Made by a program: the position numbers and the translations under genes
Assembly: GCF_000168975.1 (NCBI RefSeq)
Contig: NZ_AAUW01000011.1
Coordinates: forward strand, 124,001 to 188,000
DNA length: 64,000 bases
Direction of reading: 5' to 3'
Origin: Roseibium aggregatum IAM 12614
Lineage (GTDB): Bacteria; Pseudomonadota; Alphaproteobacteria; Rhizobiales; Stappiaceae
Part shown: positions 1-7,544 of the stretch, in pieces
Layout: the number at the start of each line of letters is the position of its first letter
How positions within the stretch are numbered: position 1 is the stretch's first letter
The notes under the pieces: generated by a model
What the model was told of the DNA's origin: nothing
What the model saw: the letters and a program-made list of their open reading frames with translations, nothing else
Databases searched by the model: none

Positions 1-32
1 GCTTGTCCCCAGACTGCCCCGAGGGTACGCCG

Positions 33-1070
33 TCAGATATTCACCTTCAGGCAGGCCAGCTTCACGTTCTTGCGGTTGTATTTCCGGTCCCAGTTGGCCG
101 CGTTGCGCAGTTCGGCCAGGCTCGCGCCCTGGGATTTGGCAAGAGAAGACGCCGTGAAATCCATCCCGGCCGGATGGATCAACTCGAAACGTCGGGTGGT
201 CAGATAGTCGGCACCGCCGCCGTCGCCAATATCCGGATCACGGGTGATTTCGGTGCCTTCGTTGCCGTAAATCGTCGAGCGGCTGGGCACTTCGTCGATA
301 TGCATGAAAGCGCCCGGTGCAAACAGGAAGCAGGAGTATTCGTCCGAATTGGCACCGGCCGTCACCGGCATCATTTCCGAATGCACCACCATCATTCCGG
401 CGTAATAAGGCACCTCGAACGGCGCTTCGGACGGTTTCTTGAACTCGATCTTTTCGTCGTCCAGAAGCGTGCCATAGACGAAGCTGTGCATGGCGATCAC
501 GCGCAGGTCGTCCAGGTTTTCACCCATGGTCAGCCGGGCCCGGTTGATCGCCTGATAGCTGATGCGGTTGGCAGCCGTCGGCGAACCGACATCGGAATAG
601 ATGGAATAGATCATGTCGCCGCTGTCATTGGCGACATTGTCGGCGATCACGCCTTCAGCCGTCGCAATGATGCGCTCTTCCTTGCGGCGTCCCCAATAGG
701 CGCTGATCCGCTCCGCCACCCGGTTCATGGCGCTGTCGCCTCGCCCCGTTGCGGCATAGCTTGCCACCGTCTTGGCACCGTATTTCTTGGCCAGGCGGTG
801 CTTGTAGGCCTTCATGTCACTGGCGGTGATCTTGCTGACACCGATCTTGTTGTCGCTGTCGTCAATCACCGTCGGCTCGGCATCGTCGAGGTCTTCCCAA
901 TAGGGCACTTCAATCTGGTTGCCACCGGCCTTGAAGCGCTTGCCGATTTCCGGTGCCGGACCGGCCAGAATGCCGGATTTTTCCAGCATGATCAGCTTGG
1001 CCGGCTTGTTCTCCGCCATGTAGGGGGTAAACACACGCGGGACGACGATGTCTGAAATTTGAGATGTCAT
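33..1070 (-). CDS. Phage major capsid (coat) protein
   Basis: 345-residue protein with the composition and length of a tailed-phage major coat protein: no signal peptide, mixed alpha/beta, an N-terminal arm (MTSQISDIVVPRVFTPYM) typical of the Phage_coat/gp13-like family, and a conserved-looking stretch around residues 90-130. It should assemble the procapsid shell around the scaffold. The scaffold gene lies upstream at 4081-4998, the usual order in podoviruses, but here about 3 kb of unrelated cargo separates the two. The start at 1070 has AAGGAA just upstream. The gene follows a terminator (1202-1225), so it probably has its own promoter. Family assignment is by recognition, without a search. 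Confidence 0.85.
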   Translation of the reverse strand: MTSQISDIVVPRVFTPYMAENKPAKLIMLEKSGILAGPAPEIGKRFKAGGNQIEVPYWEDLDDAEPTVIDDSDNKIGVSKITASDMKAYKHRLAKKYGAKTVASYAATGRGDSAMNRVAERISAYWGRRKEERIIATAEGVIADNVANDSGDMIYSIYSDVGSPTAANRISYQAINRARLTMGENLDDLRVIAMHSFVYGTLLDDEKIEFKKPSEAPFEVPYYAGMMVVHSEMMPVTAGANSDEYSCFLFAPGAFMHIDEVPSRSTIYGNEGTEITRDPDIGDGGGADYLTTRRFELIHPAGMDFTASSLAKSQGASLAELRNAANWDRKYNRKNVKLACLKVNI

Positions 1071-1201
1071 TGAATTTCCTTGGGTTTGTGTAAGAGATTA
1101 CGTTTGAGCAAGAGGCAAACGAAGCGAGCCATCGCGAACCATTCGGTCACGCCTTCAAAATCGTTTCTTTCACGCTGCGTTTGCCTATTGGGGTGAGAAA
1201 C

Positions 1202-1225
1202 AAAAAAACCGGCGCAAGGCCGGGG
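1202..1225 (-). terminator. Rho-independent terminator before the capsid gene
   Basis: On the minus strand the sequence reads as arms CCGGC and GCCGG around CTTGC, followed directly by seven Ts. It lies between the end of the tail-bearing orphan (1289) and the capsid start (1070), so it would insulate the cargo segment from capsid transcription and implies a separate capsid promoter in 1071-1200. Confidence 0.6.
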
Positions 1226-1288
1226 TATCGGAGCAGCAAATTCGTCTTCGAGTAGCGTTGACATAGAACGCACTTAGCCTCGGGCCCC

Positions 1289-1564
1289 TCAGACCAGGAA
1301 CAATTCGGGGTCCCGGCCCGCAGCGAGGATAAGTTTACGCGCGACAGGCGGATTACGGTCCAGCATTTCAGCTTGTTTCTTGAGATCAGACCGCTTCACG
1401 TCGAACGGATTTGCTCCATTTTGAAGCCTCACTCCGGACCATCCATCAGTCCAGGGTTTCACGTTCGTTTTCGTTCCGGGTTTGCTCAGTCCCAGAATTT
1501 CCCGCGCCCGCTGTCTACCCTCTTCAGCAAAATCGACACGTCGAAATACATCTGTGCAGGCCAA
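1289..1564 (-). pseudogene. Orphan copy of the scaffold-type C-terminal module
   Basis: Open frame of 91 codons with no ATG or GTG start; the only start candidate is a TTG inside the loop side of a perfect hairpin (1553-1576). Residues 52-91 (NPFDVKRSDL...AAGRDPELF) align without gaps to the last 40 residues of the scaffold (19/40 identical by my count) and of the glucosaminidase (21/40). Residues 11-30 are charged and helical and match nothing I know. I read it as the 3' remnant of a third tail-bearing cargo gene that lost its enzymatic part, though a short translated product cannot be excluded. It lies immediately upstream of the terminator before the capsid gene. Confidence 0.5.
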
Positions 1565-1576
1565 AAGGCCTGCACA
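1553..1576. repeat. Perfect 10-bp inverted repeat (hairpin)
   Basis: Arms TGTGCAGGCC and GGCCTGCACA flank AAAA, a perfect 24-bp palindrome with a 4-nt loop. No T-run follows on either strand, so it is not a normal terminator. It sits at the 5' edge of the orphan tail frame and contains its only possible start codon (TTG on the minus strand). It could be a recombination scar, a protein-binding site or an RNA structure. Confidence 0.7.
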
Positions 1577-1810
1577 CTGAAATCGAAACTGAAAAAGGGG
1601 TGGAATTTGGCGATGCGCTTCGCTCGGAAGCCAACCGCGAAGGCAGAGGCACGGCAGTAAGCCGGGTCCGCCTTGCTCATCAGAACAGCCGGAAGTCAGA
1701 CCGGGCCCATACCGTGAACTTCAAAGCCGTTTCACAGTCCGGGAACCGGCCACACGGCTCTCGGATGAGTGTTCTGCAATTCGGTTTATCAGGTGAATAA
1801 CCGCAGAAGA
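1565..1810. other. Intergenic stretch upstream of the orphan tail
   Basis: No convincing gene. A 64-codon minus-strand frame begins with ATG at 1680 and overlaps the orphan, but it lacks a ribosome-binding site and recognisable protein features. It may be what remains of the missing 5' part of the tail-bearing gene. Confidence 0.3.
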
Positions 1811-2596
1811 TCAGTCGTTCGAAGATACACTCTCGAATGCAAGTCCCGCAGGCCGCATGAAAACCAGAGCCTGCATCTCCAGGCACTGAAGCTGCTCGGC
1901 CGAACCGGGTTCGGCGCCGGAATAAACAACCATGGTGTTTTCCTGTGTACCGTCGTCGAATCCTGCGAACTCGAAAACCGATGTGCAAGGCGTCTCTAGA
2001 ATCTTGTCCCGATAGGAAAATTCGAAATCGTCGAACACTGACATTGGCGGACCGAACTCAACGAGAGTGCCCCGACCATCCTTGACCCTCATCAAATCAA
2101 AAATGGATAACCCGAGCGATTGAAAGAATTCTCCTTTTGGCGCAAGAATTTCAGTCAATTCCGTACTCTTCTCGCCACTGCTACCTTCCGATCCCGGCTT
2201 CTTGTCCAGATCGAGATTGAGCACGGTAATCGTATTGGAAAGCTGGTAATCCAACGCATCCACCGGAGTGCTGTAATACTCGTTCCGTCCATAGGGCAGA
2301 TGCGAGATGCTATGGCCTGGAATATCCGGAAACTGCTCAGCATTCTGTTCGATTTCCTCGGGCGAAAAGCCCAGATAGACCACACGGACATCCTCCGCGA
2401 CCTGCACCTTGAACATGGCGGGATCAAGGCTTGAATTGACATAGCCCTCTATTTCAGACCGAAGAACTTCAGGTTGCTGTTCCCACGGGATGACTGCACC
2501 GTCCGCGGCCAGGCAAACCGACGGCAGAGCAATAACCCCCGACACTTTCAGAATTGCCCCAAAGCCATTGATAAAACGAAAGGTGTTCAATTTCAT
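1811..2596 (-). CDS. Secreted protein of unknown function in the phage cargo segment
   Basis: 261 residues. The N-terminus has a positively charged start, a hydrophobic core and an Ala-rich cleavage region (around ...SVCLAADG, residues 26-33), so it is probably exported. The mature part is acidic. Cysteines near residues 205 and 236 could form a disulfide. An AGAGGGAT ribosome-binding site precedes ATG 2596. It follows the glucosaminidase on the same strand after 136 bp of AT-rich DNA that could hold a promoter. I do not recognise the family. A periplasmic location beside a cell-wall hydrolase would fit an immunity or envelope-modifying moron, but this is inference only. It lacks the C-terminal module found in its neighbours. 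Confidence 0.65.
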   Translation of the reverse strand: MKLNTFRFINGFGAILKVSGVIALPSVCLAADGAVIPWEQQPEVLRSEIEGYVNSSLDPAMFKVQVAEDVRVVYLGFSPEEIEQNAEQFPDIPGHSISHLPYGRNEYYSTPVDALDYQLSNTITVLNLDLDKKPGSEGSSGEKSTELTEILAPKGEFFQSLGLSIFDLMRVKDGRGTLVEFGPPMSVFDDFEFSYRDKILETPCTSVFEFAGFDDGTQENTMVVYSGAEPGSAEQLQCLEMQALVFMRPAGLAFESVSSND

Positions 2597-2732
2597 TCCG
2601 GATCCCTCTATATATCATCGCACTCTAAAAAAGCATCGAGACGCTGAAAAATCAGAACATGTTCATTATTTGCTCCTGATCAACCCTTAATTGAAATTGG
2701 CACAAAAACCTCTTCCGAAACCAGCGGCATTT

Positions 2733-3608
2733 TCAGAGACCGAACAATCTGGGGTCTCGGCCGGCGGAAACGATCAACCGCTCTGCCAACGCCGGTGATT
2801 TTTCTAGAAGCAAAGCTTGCAACTTGAGATTTGGATTTTTTAGATCGAACGGATTGAAATCCTCTTCGTTGCCAGCCCCTGTAGCCGCGAGATCGGCACC
2901 AGGTTTTCGCCGAGGAACAGCAGGAGACGGACCTGCAGTCCTGTCCAAAGGCACATTTAAAGCGGACTCTCGGTGTACCTCCATTTCTGAAGTGGGTTTT
3001 CTACCCGGCACTGGTATCGCGGCAGCATTTAAACCAGCCATTTCATGAGTATCGAAAATGTTCGGTGACCTTGGTGCGTTCCGATGCCCCATAAGTATGT
3101 TGTGAAGATCAATGTCCTTTTCCGTTTCTCGGAAAAATCTCTGAAGACCTTCGCTCGGCGGAGCGTAAGTTTCTCCGATTTTTCGCTCAATATAGCTGAG
3201 TTTTTGGCCATAGAGCTTGTCGGTTGCATAGCCCTTGCCGGGCACTCCTGCATGAAGTCCCTTTACCGCGTCTTCAAATGTGCGAGCGGACATAGCATCA
3301 GGCCATCGCGACGATACCGTTTCAACCCAGTCCTGCAAGCTTTCCTGTAGACTGCCGTATCTGCGAAAGCTGTCTGTCAGAACGATTTTCTTTCCCCCCT
3401 CATCCTCCCAAGTTCGAAAATCCTGTTTTTTTCCCTTCCAAGAGGCTCCAGCCTTGATCCCGAAATAGTTGTTTCCCTTGACAGATTTGCCATACGCAGT
3501 CTCAAGTGATGCTTGTGTTGCCGCAAGGCGCGCCTGGGGATCAGGCAACCCAAGGTTTTTAGCTGCGATATAGACATTGCGAGTGAATTCGTTGACGAGA
3601 TTTTTCAT
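2733..3608 (-). CDS. FlgJ/GH73-like N-acetylglucosaminidase with scaffold-type C-terminal module
   Basis: 291 residues from ATG 3608. Residues 1-150 form a GH73 (mannosyl-glycoprotein endo-beta-N-acetylglucosaminidase-like) domain: QASLETAYGKS with likely catalytic Glu36, then GNNYFGIKAG, an FRRYGSLQESLQDW stretch, and GYATDKLYGQKL. It would cut the glycan backbone of peptidoglycan. Residues 150-250 are a Pro/Ala-rich linker with no signal peptide anywhere. Residues 252-291 (NPFDLKNPNL...AGRDPRLFGL) match the scaffold C-terminus at 25 of 40 positions without gaps. With no export signal and a scaffold-like tail, loading into the phage head is a reasonable hypothesis. Its 5' end overlaps the oppositely oriented secreted protein gene. 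Base composition looks lower in GC than the flanking structural genes. Confidence 0.85.
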   Translation of the reverse strand: MKNLVNEFTRNVYIAAKNLGLPDPQARLAATQASLETAYGKSVKGNNYFGIKAGASWKGKKQDFRTWEDEGGKKIVLTDSFRRYGSLQESLQDWVETVSSRWPDAMSARTFEDAVKGLHAGVPGKGYATDKLYGQKLSYIERKIGETYAPPSEGLQRFFRETEKDIDLHNILMGHRNAPRSPNIFDTHEMAGLNAAAIPVPGRKPTSEMEVHRESALNVPLDRTAGPSPAVPRRKPGADLAATGAGNEEDFNPFDLKNPNLKLQALLLEKSPALAERLIVSAGRDPRLFGL

Positions 3609-3939
3609 TAAGTTTATCGCCTTAAATATTCTTGTATTTCTTCCTGCGAACGAATTAAAAGCACAGGAAAATTTCTGCACAGAAGAGTGGATACCTTACG
3701 ATTTCACGATGATCGACGACCTACTCTTGATAAATCGCGCTTATCACAGCGCAAGATGCCAAAAATTAGAGGGAAAAATCTTTCTGTGCCGTGAGAAGTG
3801 GCCTGGCTCTAACGATGTCAGTGTTTATCAGGTACACGCAGAAGTATTGGAAACCGGCGACCTGGCCTTCTGGTCTACAGATGTTGATCCATCCAGCGAA
3901 CCGTGGATCATTCCCAGGTGCGAGGAACTCACCGGGTAA
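3592..3939 (+). CDS. Small secreted Cys-containing protein, antisense to the glucosaminidase start
   Basis: About 115 residues from TTG 3592 (GTG 3583 is the alternative; there is no ATG). The N-terminus MTRFFIKFIALNILVFLPANELKAQ is too long to write further but is a clear signal peptide ending Ala-Gln. The mature part has four cysteines (FCTEEW, ARCQKLEG, IFLCREKW, IPRCEE), suggesting disulfides in the periplasm. It is the only plus-strand gene in the cargo segment, and its start overlaps the glucosaminidase start by about 17 bp. This layout resembles a periplasmic immunity or inhibitor protein encoded against a cell-wall-degrading enzyme. That is inference; I recognise no inhibitor family. 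Confidence 0.55.
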   Translation: MTRFFIKFIALNILVFLPANELKAQENFCTEEWIPYDFTMIDDLLLINRAYHSARCQKLEGKIFLCREKWPGSNDVSVYQVHAEVLETGDLAFWSTDVDPSSEPWIIPRCEELTG

Positions 3940-4080
3940 CAGGGTTTCGCTCACCACTGGCTTTCTTCGCGTGTGGCACCATGCGGGTTGAGCACAAGAT
4001 CTGGCAGACCAACAATCGAAAACCGGCACCAAACGCGATTTGCGCTCATCCTCGCCGCGGCAACTTGAAAAGACTGCTTG

Positions 4081-4998
4081 TTACAGCCCAAACAACCGTG
4101 GATCCCGCCCCGCTGCGACGATCATCTGCCGTGCCCGCAAGGGGCTGTTTTCCAGAAGGTCCGACTGCTGCCTGAGGTCCGGATTGCCGGTCTCGAAGGG
4201 ATTGCCGCCCTCCCCACCCGCGCCGAAACCGTTCAGGCCGTCTTCCGCAAAGGCGCTGTCGTGGATGAAGGCGAGCAGCTTCACCGCCACGGGGTCCGTC
4301 ACCTGCTGCAAACCGTCGCTTCCAGCCGTGGTCAGGGCGCCTTTTTCCGCGAACCATCCCGTCAGGTCCACCCCGGCCGTCTTCAGGGTGCTCAGCGCCC
4401 GGTCGGCCTTGGCAATGGCGTTCTGGTAGCCGTCGCTGTCCGGTTCGCCATATTCCCTGACCAGGGACAGGTGCGCGGCCTCGGCCGCCTGACCCTGTTT
4501 CTGCGCGGCGTCAAAAGCCGCTTCCTCATGGGCGGAAAACTGCTCTGCCATCTTGCCCACCCACCGGTCGTGCAGCTTCTGCGCTGCCTCGGGGTGAAGC
4601 CCCGCCTCCTTGAACCAGTCTCCGGCTTCCTGCGCAAAGGCCTGGTCATAGGGAAAGTTTTCCGGCAGCGTCTCGGGCATCTTGAAGCGATAGCCGTCCT
4701 TCGGCGTCCAGCGGCTGGAAACATCGGCATAAAAGGCCGCCTGTTCCTCGCTGCCGGCATCTTCGCCCGGAACCTGAAGCGCCCCGGACAGTCTGTCTTC
4801 CAGCGAGCGATAGCTTTCCAGAATGCCGGCGGCATCGCGCCAGCCATAGCTGGCGGCCATGTCCCGGTCGGCATCGCTCAAGCCGTCGATGAAACCTCCC
4901 CCCTCCGAAGGGCGAGGTCCCATACCATCTTGTCCGGAACCGTCTTGCCCGCCAGCCTCCGGTCCTGCCACCGGGTCGATCGCGTCGTACATCGTCAA
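4081..4998 (-). CDS. Phage capsid scaffolding protein
   Basis: 305 residues, acidic and helical. The pattern YRFKMPETLPENFPYDQAF, about residues 103-121, followed by EAGDWFKEAGLHPEAAQKL, is characteristic of podovirus scaffold proteins as I remember them. It should nucleate capsid assembly and leave before or during DNA packaging. Residues 266-305 are the 40-residue module (NPFETGNPDL...AGRDPRLFGL) shared with the glucosaminidase and the orphan; by analogy with P22 and T7 scaffolds the C-terminus is the likely coat-binding part. It overlaps the Bbp19-like gene by 4 bp (ATGA), so translation is coupled. The capsid gene should follow directly but is displaced by inserted cargo. Confidence 0.85.
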   Translation of the reverse strand: MTMYDAIDPVAGPEAGGQDGSGQDGMGPRPSEGGGFIDGLSDADRDMAASYGWRDAAGILESYRSLEDRLSGALQVPGEDAGSEEQAAFYADVSSRWTPKDGYRFKMPETLPENFPYDQAFAQEAGDWFKEAGLHPEAAQKLHDRWVGKMAEQFSAHEEAAFDAAQKQGQAAEAAHLSLVREYGEPDSDGYQNAIAKADRALSTLKTAGVDLTGWFAEKGALTTAGSDGLQQVTDPVAVKLLAFIHDSAFAEDGLNGFGAGGEGGNPFETGNPDLRQQSDLLENSPLRARQMIVAAGRDPRLFGL

Positions 4999-5309
4999 TA
5001 TTCCTCGTCAGTTTCGAACTCGGGCAGCATTTCCAGCCGGGCGGCTTCCTGCAGCGCGGCATGCTCTTCCGGCGGAATGCGGATCATCGACAGGATGCGG
5101 GCATAAAGTGCCTTGCGCCCGTCCAGATAACCGCCCGCCCTTGGCTCCAGGTTCACCGGCGGCGCCTGGTAGATGCCGCATTCGGCAGCCAGGTCCGCCA
5201 GCACGATTTCGCCGTCCGGACACAAAAAAACGGACCGATAGGCCCGTTCCAGCACTCCAGCCCGCTCCCGGCGCCGCCGGGCGGCTCGTTTGAGGCTACG
5301 CCAGACCAT
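4995..5309 (-). CDS. Bbp19-like phage protein
   Basis: 104 residues from ATG 5309. A basic helical N-terminus is followed by YRSVFLCPDGEIVLADLAAEC at about residues 25-45, the signature of the Bbp19 family (Bordetella phage BPP-1 gp Bbp19). The family is found between portal and scaffold genes, as here; its role in the head is not established. It overlaps the portal 3' end by 14 bp and the scaffold start by 4 bp, forming a coupled portal-Bbp19-scaffold unit. The C-terminus is acidic (PEFETDEEY). Confidence 0.75.
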   Translation of the reverse strand: MVWRSLKRAARRRRERAGVLERAYRSVFLCPDGEIVLADLAAECGIYQAPPVNLEPRAGGYLDGRKALYARILSMIRIPPEEHAALQEAARLEMLPEFETDEEY

Positions 5310-7002
5310 CCAGCCCTCCCTCGCCGCCCAGGGCCTGCAGAAGCGGCGCCCCGTCGCGGGCGATCCGCGCCATGCTTTCGCCTGTCGCAAGCTGCTGCTG
5401 TTGCTGCTGCTCGGCCGCCCGTTCCTGCCGAAGCGCCTCCACCTCTTCCGGCCGCCGCCTCAGCTTGGCGGGCAGCCCCAGCGCGCGGCGGGTCAGGTCG
5501 TATTCGGCTTCCCGGTCGTGCAGATCCAGAATGGAGGGATCGGCCCCAGCCGCGATGCCGAGATACTCCTGGAAGCCCATGATCGCCTCGAAATGTCCGG
5601 CCTCGCGCATCTGGTCGATGGGTGCCGTCGGCGTCAGGGTCACATCGCCCTCCAGCACGCTTTGCGGCGGGGCAAGGGGCGAACCGGGGGCAAAAGCGCC
5701 CCTCCGGCCCAGAATGCCGATCTCCCGTTCGAACAAGGCTTCGTTTCCCGCCATGATGTTGGTGGAGAACGGCCCGATCATGTCGGCCATTTCCTTGCGG
5801 CGGATATTGGCTTCCGTTGCCGTGCGGCCATTGCCTTCCAGCAGCGTCTGCCACAGGTCGCCATAAAGCCCCACCCGCAGCTTCTCGCGGATGGTCTCGA
5901 TCTGCGCATCCGCCGCGCCCGGGTTCACCGTGTCGATCATCGGCCGGAACAGCGGCCGGCCCTGCTCGTCGATCAGCCCGGGGTTGATCCGGCCGGGGTT
6001 GAGGTCAAGCTGGCGCTCCTGCGCATGGGTGGCAATCGGCGGGCGCACCGCCTGCGAACTGGCAATCAGCCCGTCGCGCGCCAGGCTCTGCAGGCTCTTG
6101 ATGTCGCTCATCAGCTTTGCCTGCGGCGGCGAGCCATAGGGCGACAGCCCGTCCCGGTCCCACCGGCTGATCACCAGCGGATATTCGAAGAAGCCGCCCC
6201 GCCGGCAGATATGCCCGCTGTCTTCCTCGAAGTGGATGCTCTCGAACCGGGATTTCCTGGTGTCGGTCGCCTGGGCGTGGCCGCCTTCGCGCAGAAAGCA
6301 GGCATGTACGAAAGTGTAGTCCGTGTTCTTGCGCTTCGCGTCGGCCGCGTCTTCCTTCACCTTGGGCGACACCTTGCCGGCATATTCCTTCACCGCCTGC
6401 CACGCCTTCAACGTGCGCACCCGAAAGAACCCGCAATCGTTGCCCTGGGCATCGATGACCAGGTAAATCTCGTAAAGCGGCACATAGCGGTAATGAACCG
6501 GCGTGCGGATATCGGCCAGGCTGTCCTCGTTTTCGACCGGAAACAGCACACCCGTCCCCAGTTTCACGGTGGACAGCAGGCGCGAGCGGTTGGCCAGCGC
6601 AAAGCCGGATCGCCCCGAATACCGCACACGGAACAGGTGATCGCGCACCAGTTCGAAAAACTCCTCGTCCGCCTGGCTGGGCGCCGGCGCAAACGGATCG
6701 CCGAAACCGACCCCATGCCAGGGAAAGCCTTCGGGCATGGTCAGCGAGCCTATGCCGGAGGCAAGCCTGTCCAGCAGCCAGACAGCGGTCGGGTCGTACA
6801 GCTTGCGCGACCGGTCCCGGGCGGCAGACCCGCGCAGGGCGCTCATGCCATCCCGGGCGCTCACGCCGCCGGGCCGGTTGAAGGCCCGCTCCATGTCCGG
6901 CGCCGTATAGGTGACATAGTCCTGCCAGTCCGCCTCCACCCATTGGCGTTCCGCCCGGGCCGATTGCAGCTCGGTTTTCAGATCGTCGACAACTCCCATC
7001 AC
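5296..7002 (-). CDS. Phage portal (head-tail connector) protein
   Basis: 568 residues, the size of T7 gp8-type portals. The N-terminus (LKTELQSARAERQWVEADW) and the LASGIGSLTMPEGFPW stretch at about residues 80-95 match the head-tail connecting family of podoviruses. It forms the dodecameric ring at one capsid vertex through which DNA is pumped and the tail attached. Residues 530-560 hold a poly-Gln/Glu stretch (AAEQQQQQQLA). The start overlaps the end of the Gly/Pro-rich small protein (ATGA) and the end overlaps the Bbp19-like gene, so it sits mid-operon. Confidence 0.9.
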   Translation of the reverse strand: MMGVVDDLKTELQSARAERQWVEADWQDYVTYTAPDMERAFNRPGGVSARDGMSALRGSAARDRSRKLYDPTAVWLLDRLASGIGSLTMPEGFPWHGVGFGDPFAPAPSQADEEFFELVRDHLFRVRYSGRSGFALANRSRLLSTVKLGTGVLFPVENEDSLADIRTPVHYRYVPLYEIYLVIDAQGNDCGFFRVRTLKAWQAVKEYAGKVSPKVKEDAADAKRKNTDYTFVHACFLREGGHAQATDTRKSRFESIHFEEDSGHICRRGGFFEYPLVISRWDRDGLSPYGSPPQAKLMSDIKSLQSLARDGLIASSQAVRPPIATHAQERQLDLNPGRINPGLIDEQGRPLFRPMIDTVNPGAADAQIETIREKLRVGLYGDLWQTLLEGNGRTATEANIRRKEMADMIGPFSTNIMAGNEALFEREIGILGRRGAFAPGSPLAPPQSVLEGDVTLTPTAPIDQMREAGHFEAIMGFQEYLGIAAGADPSILDLHDREAEYDLTRRALGLPAKLRRRPEEVEALRQERAAEQQQQQQLATGESMARIARDGAPLLQALGGEGGLDGLA

Positions 7003-7226
7003 GCACGCCCCAAAAGTGTGACACCGGGGCGCGAGGCACTGCCGTAATCGGCAACGCCCAGCGGGCCGGTCAGGTTGGTGGCCCGGGTATTATAGGCGGC
7101 GGCCCGGCGCCGGCGCCCGTTTTCCTGCAGGTTGCGCGCCTGCCGCTGCGGGTCGGGTTCGCGCGGCGGCGGCGGTGTCGGTTCCGGGTCCGGCTGCTTG
7201 GAGCCTCCCCCACCAAACATGCACAT
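6999..7226 (-). CDS. Small Gly/Pro-rich phage protein upstream of the portal
   Basis: 75 residues: MCMFGGGGS start, a PEPTPPPPREPDP linker, a basic NGRRRRAAA region, and a C-terminal ATNLTGPLG...GVTLLG pattern. This architecture recurs in small proteins beside portal genes of alphaproteobacterial podoviruses; the function is unknown, perhaps a minor ejected or head protein. A GAAAGGGA ribosome-binding site precedes ATG 7226, and a second ATG lies two codons in. It overlaps the portal start by 4 bp. Confidence 0.7.
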   Translation of the reverse strand: MCMFGGGGSKQPDPEPTPPPPREPDPQRQARNLQENGRRRRAAAYNTRATNLTGPLGVADYGSASRPGVTLLGRA

Positions 7227-7544
7227 GGGTGGTCCCTTTCTCTCAATGTCTTGAAAACGTGTAATCGGCGCCGCCTGCCGGCACGGCGGCAGCGCCTCAA
7301 GGCCTGTCCGCGCAGGCGGCCGTAAAAAATCGAGCAGACGTATCCGGCAGCGCCAAGGCGCTCTTGCCGGCCAGGCCGCAATTTTCCAAAGTACCGGTAT
7401 GAGGTCTGTTTTAGCCTTGTTTTGACGAAGCGTCCAGCAAGGCCAGATGTCTGAACCTGTTGTTCAGACACGCATTTCCGGAAAGCTCTTGCCACTCAAA
7501 GGCTTTTTGAAGCTTCCCGGTTGTGCGCCCGAGGCGGTGTTTTT
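7227..7544. other. Intergenic regulatory stretch upstream of the portal operon
   Basis: 318 bp without a convincing gene. It contains the repeat element at 7419-7494 with a perfect 8-bp-arm palindrome, a GC-rich hairpin around 7346-7372 (CCGGCA/TGCCGG arms), and near 7532-7553 a GCGGTG/CACCGC hairpin overlapping the stop of the ejection protein. It likely holds the promoter and processing signals of the portal-scaffold operon. Confidence 0.45.
7419..7494 (-). repeat. Late-operon repeat element, copy 1
   Basis: About 76 bp that resembles 15391-15467. Shared blocks on the plus strand are GTTTTG.CGAAGC, GTCCA, ATGTCTGAA and TTTC.G.AAAGC. Within it GTCTGAAC and GTTCAGAC (7449-7456 and 7462-7469) form a perfect inverted repeat around CTGTT. 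Both copies lie about 190-220 bp upstream of a minus-strand structural gene block, which suggests a shared late regulatory site. Confidence 0.5.

Noticed and set aside
3..1055. Long plus-strand open frame antisense to the capsid gene
   Set aside because: It is a GC-driven shadow of the capsid gene, with no ribosome-binding site or domain.
1067..1273. 68-codon minus-strand frame upstream of the capsid gene
   Set aside because: It contains the terminator and the capsid leader; no protein features.
1486..1680. 64-codon minus-strand frame with ATG at 1680
   Set aside because: No ribosome-binding site, low-complexity aromatic sequence, and overlaps the orphan tag frame. Kept only as possible remnant DNA.
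7070..7495. 141-codon minus-strand frame across the intergenic region before the portal
   Set aside because: Arg-rich shadow crossing repeat copy 1 and overlapping a better gene at 6999-7226.
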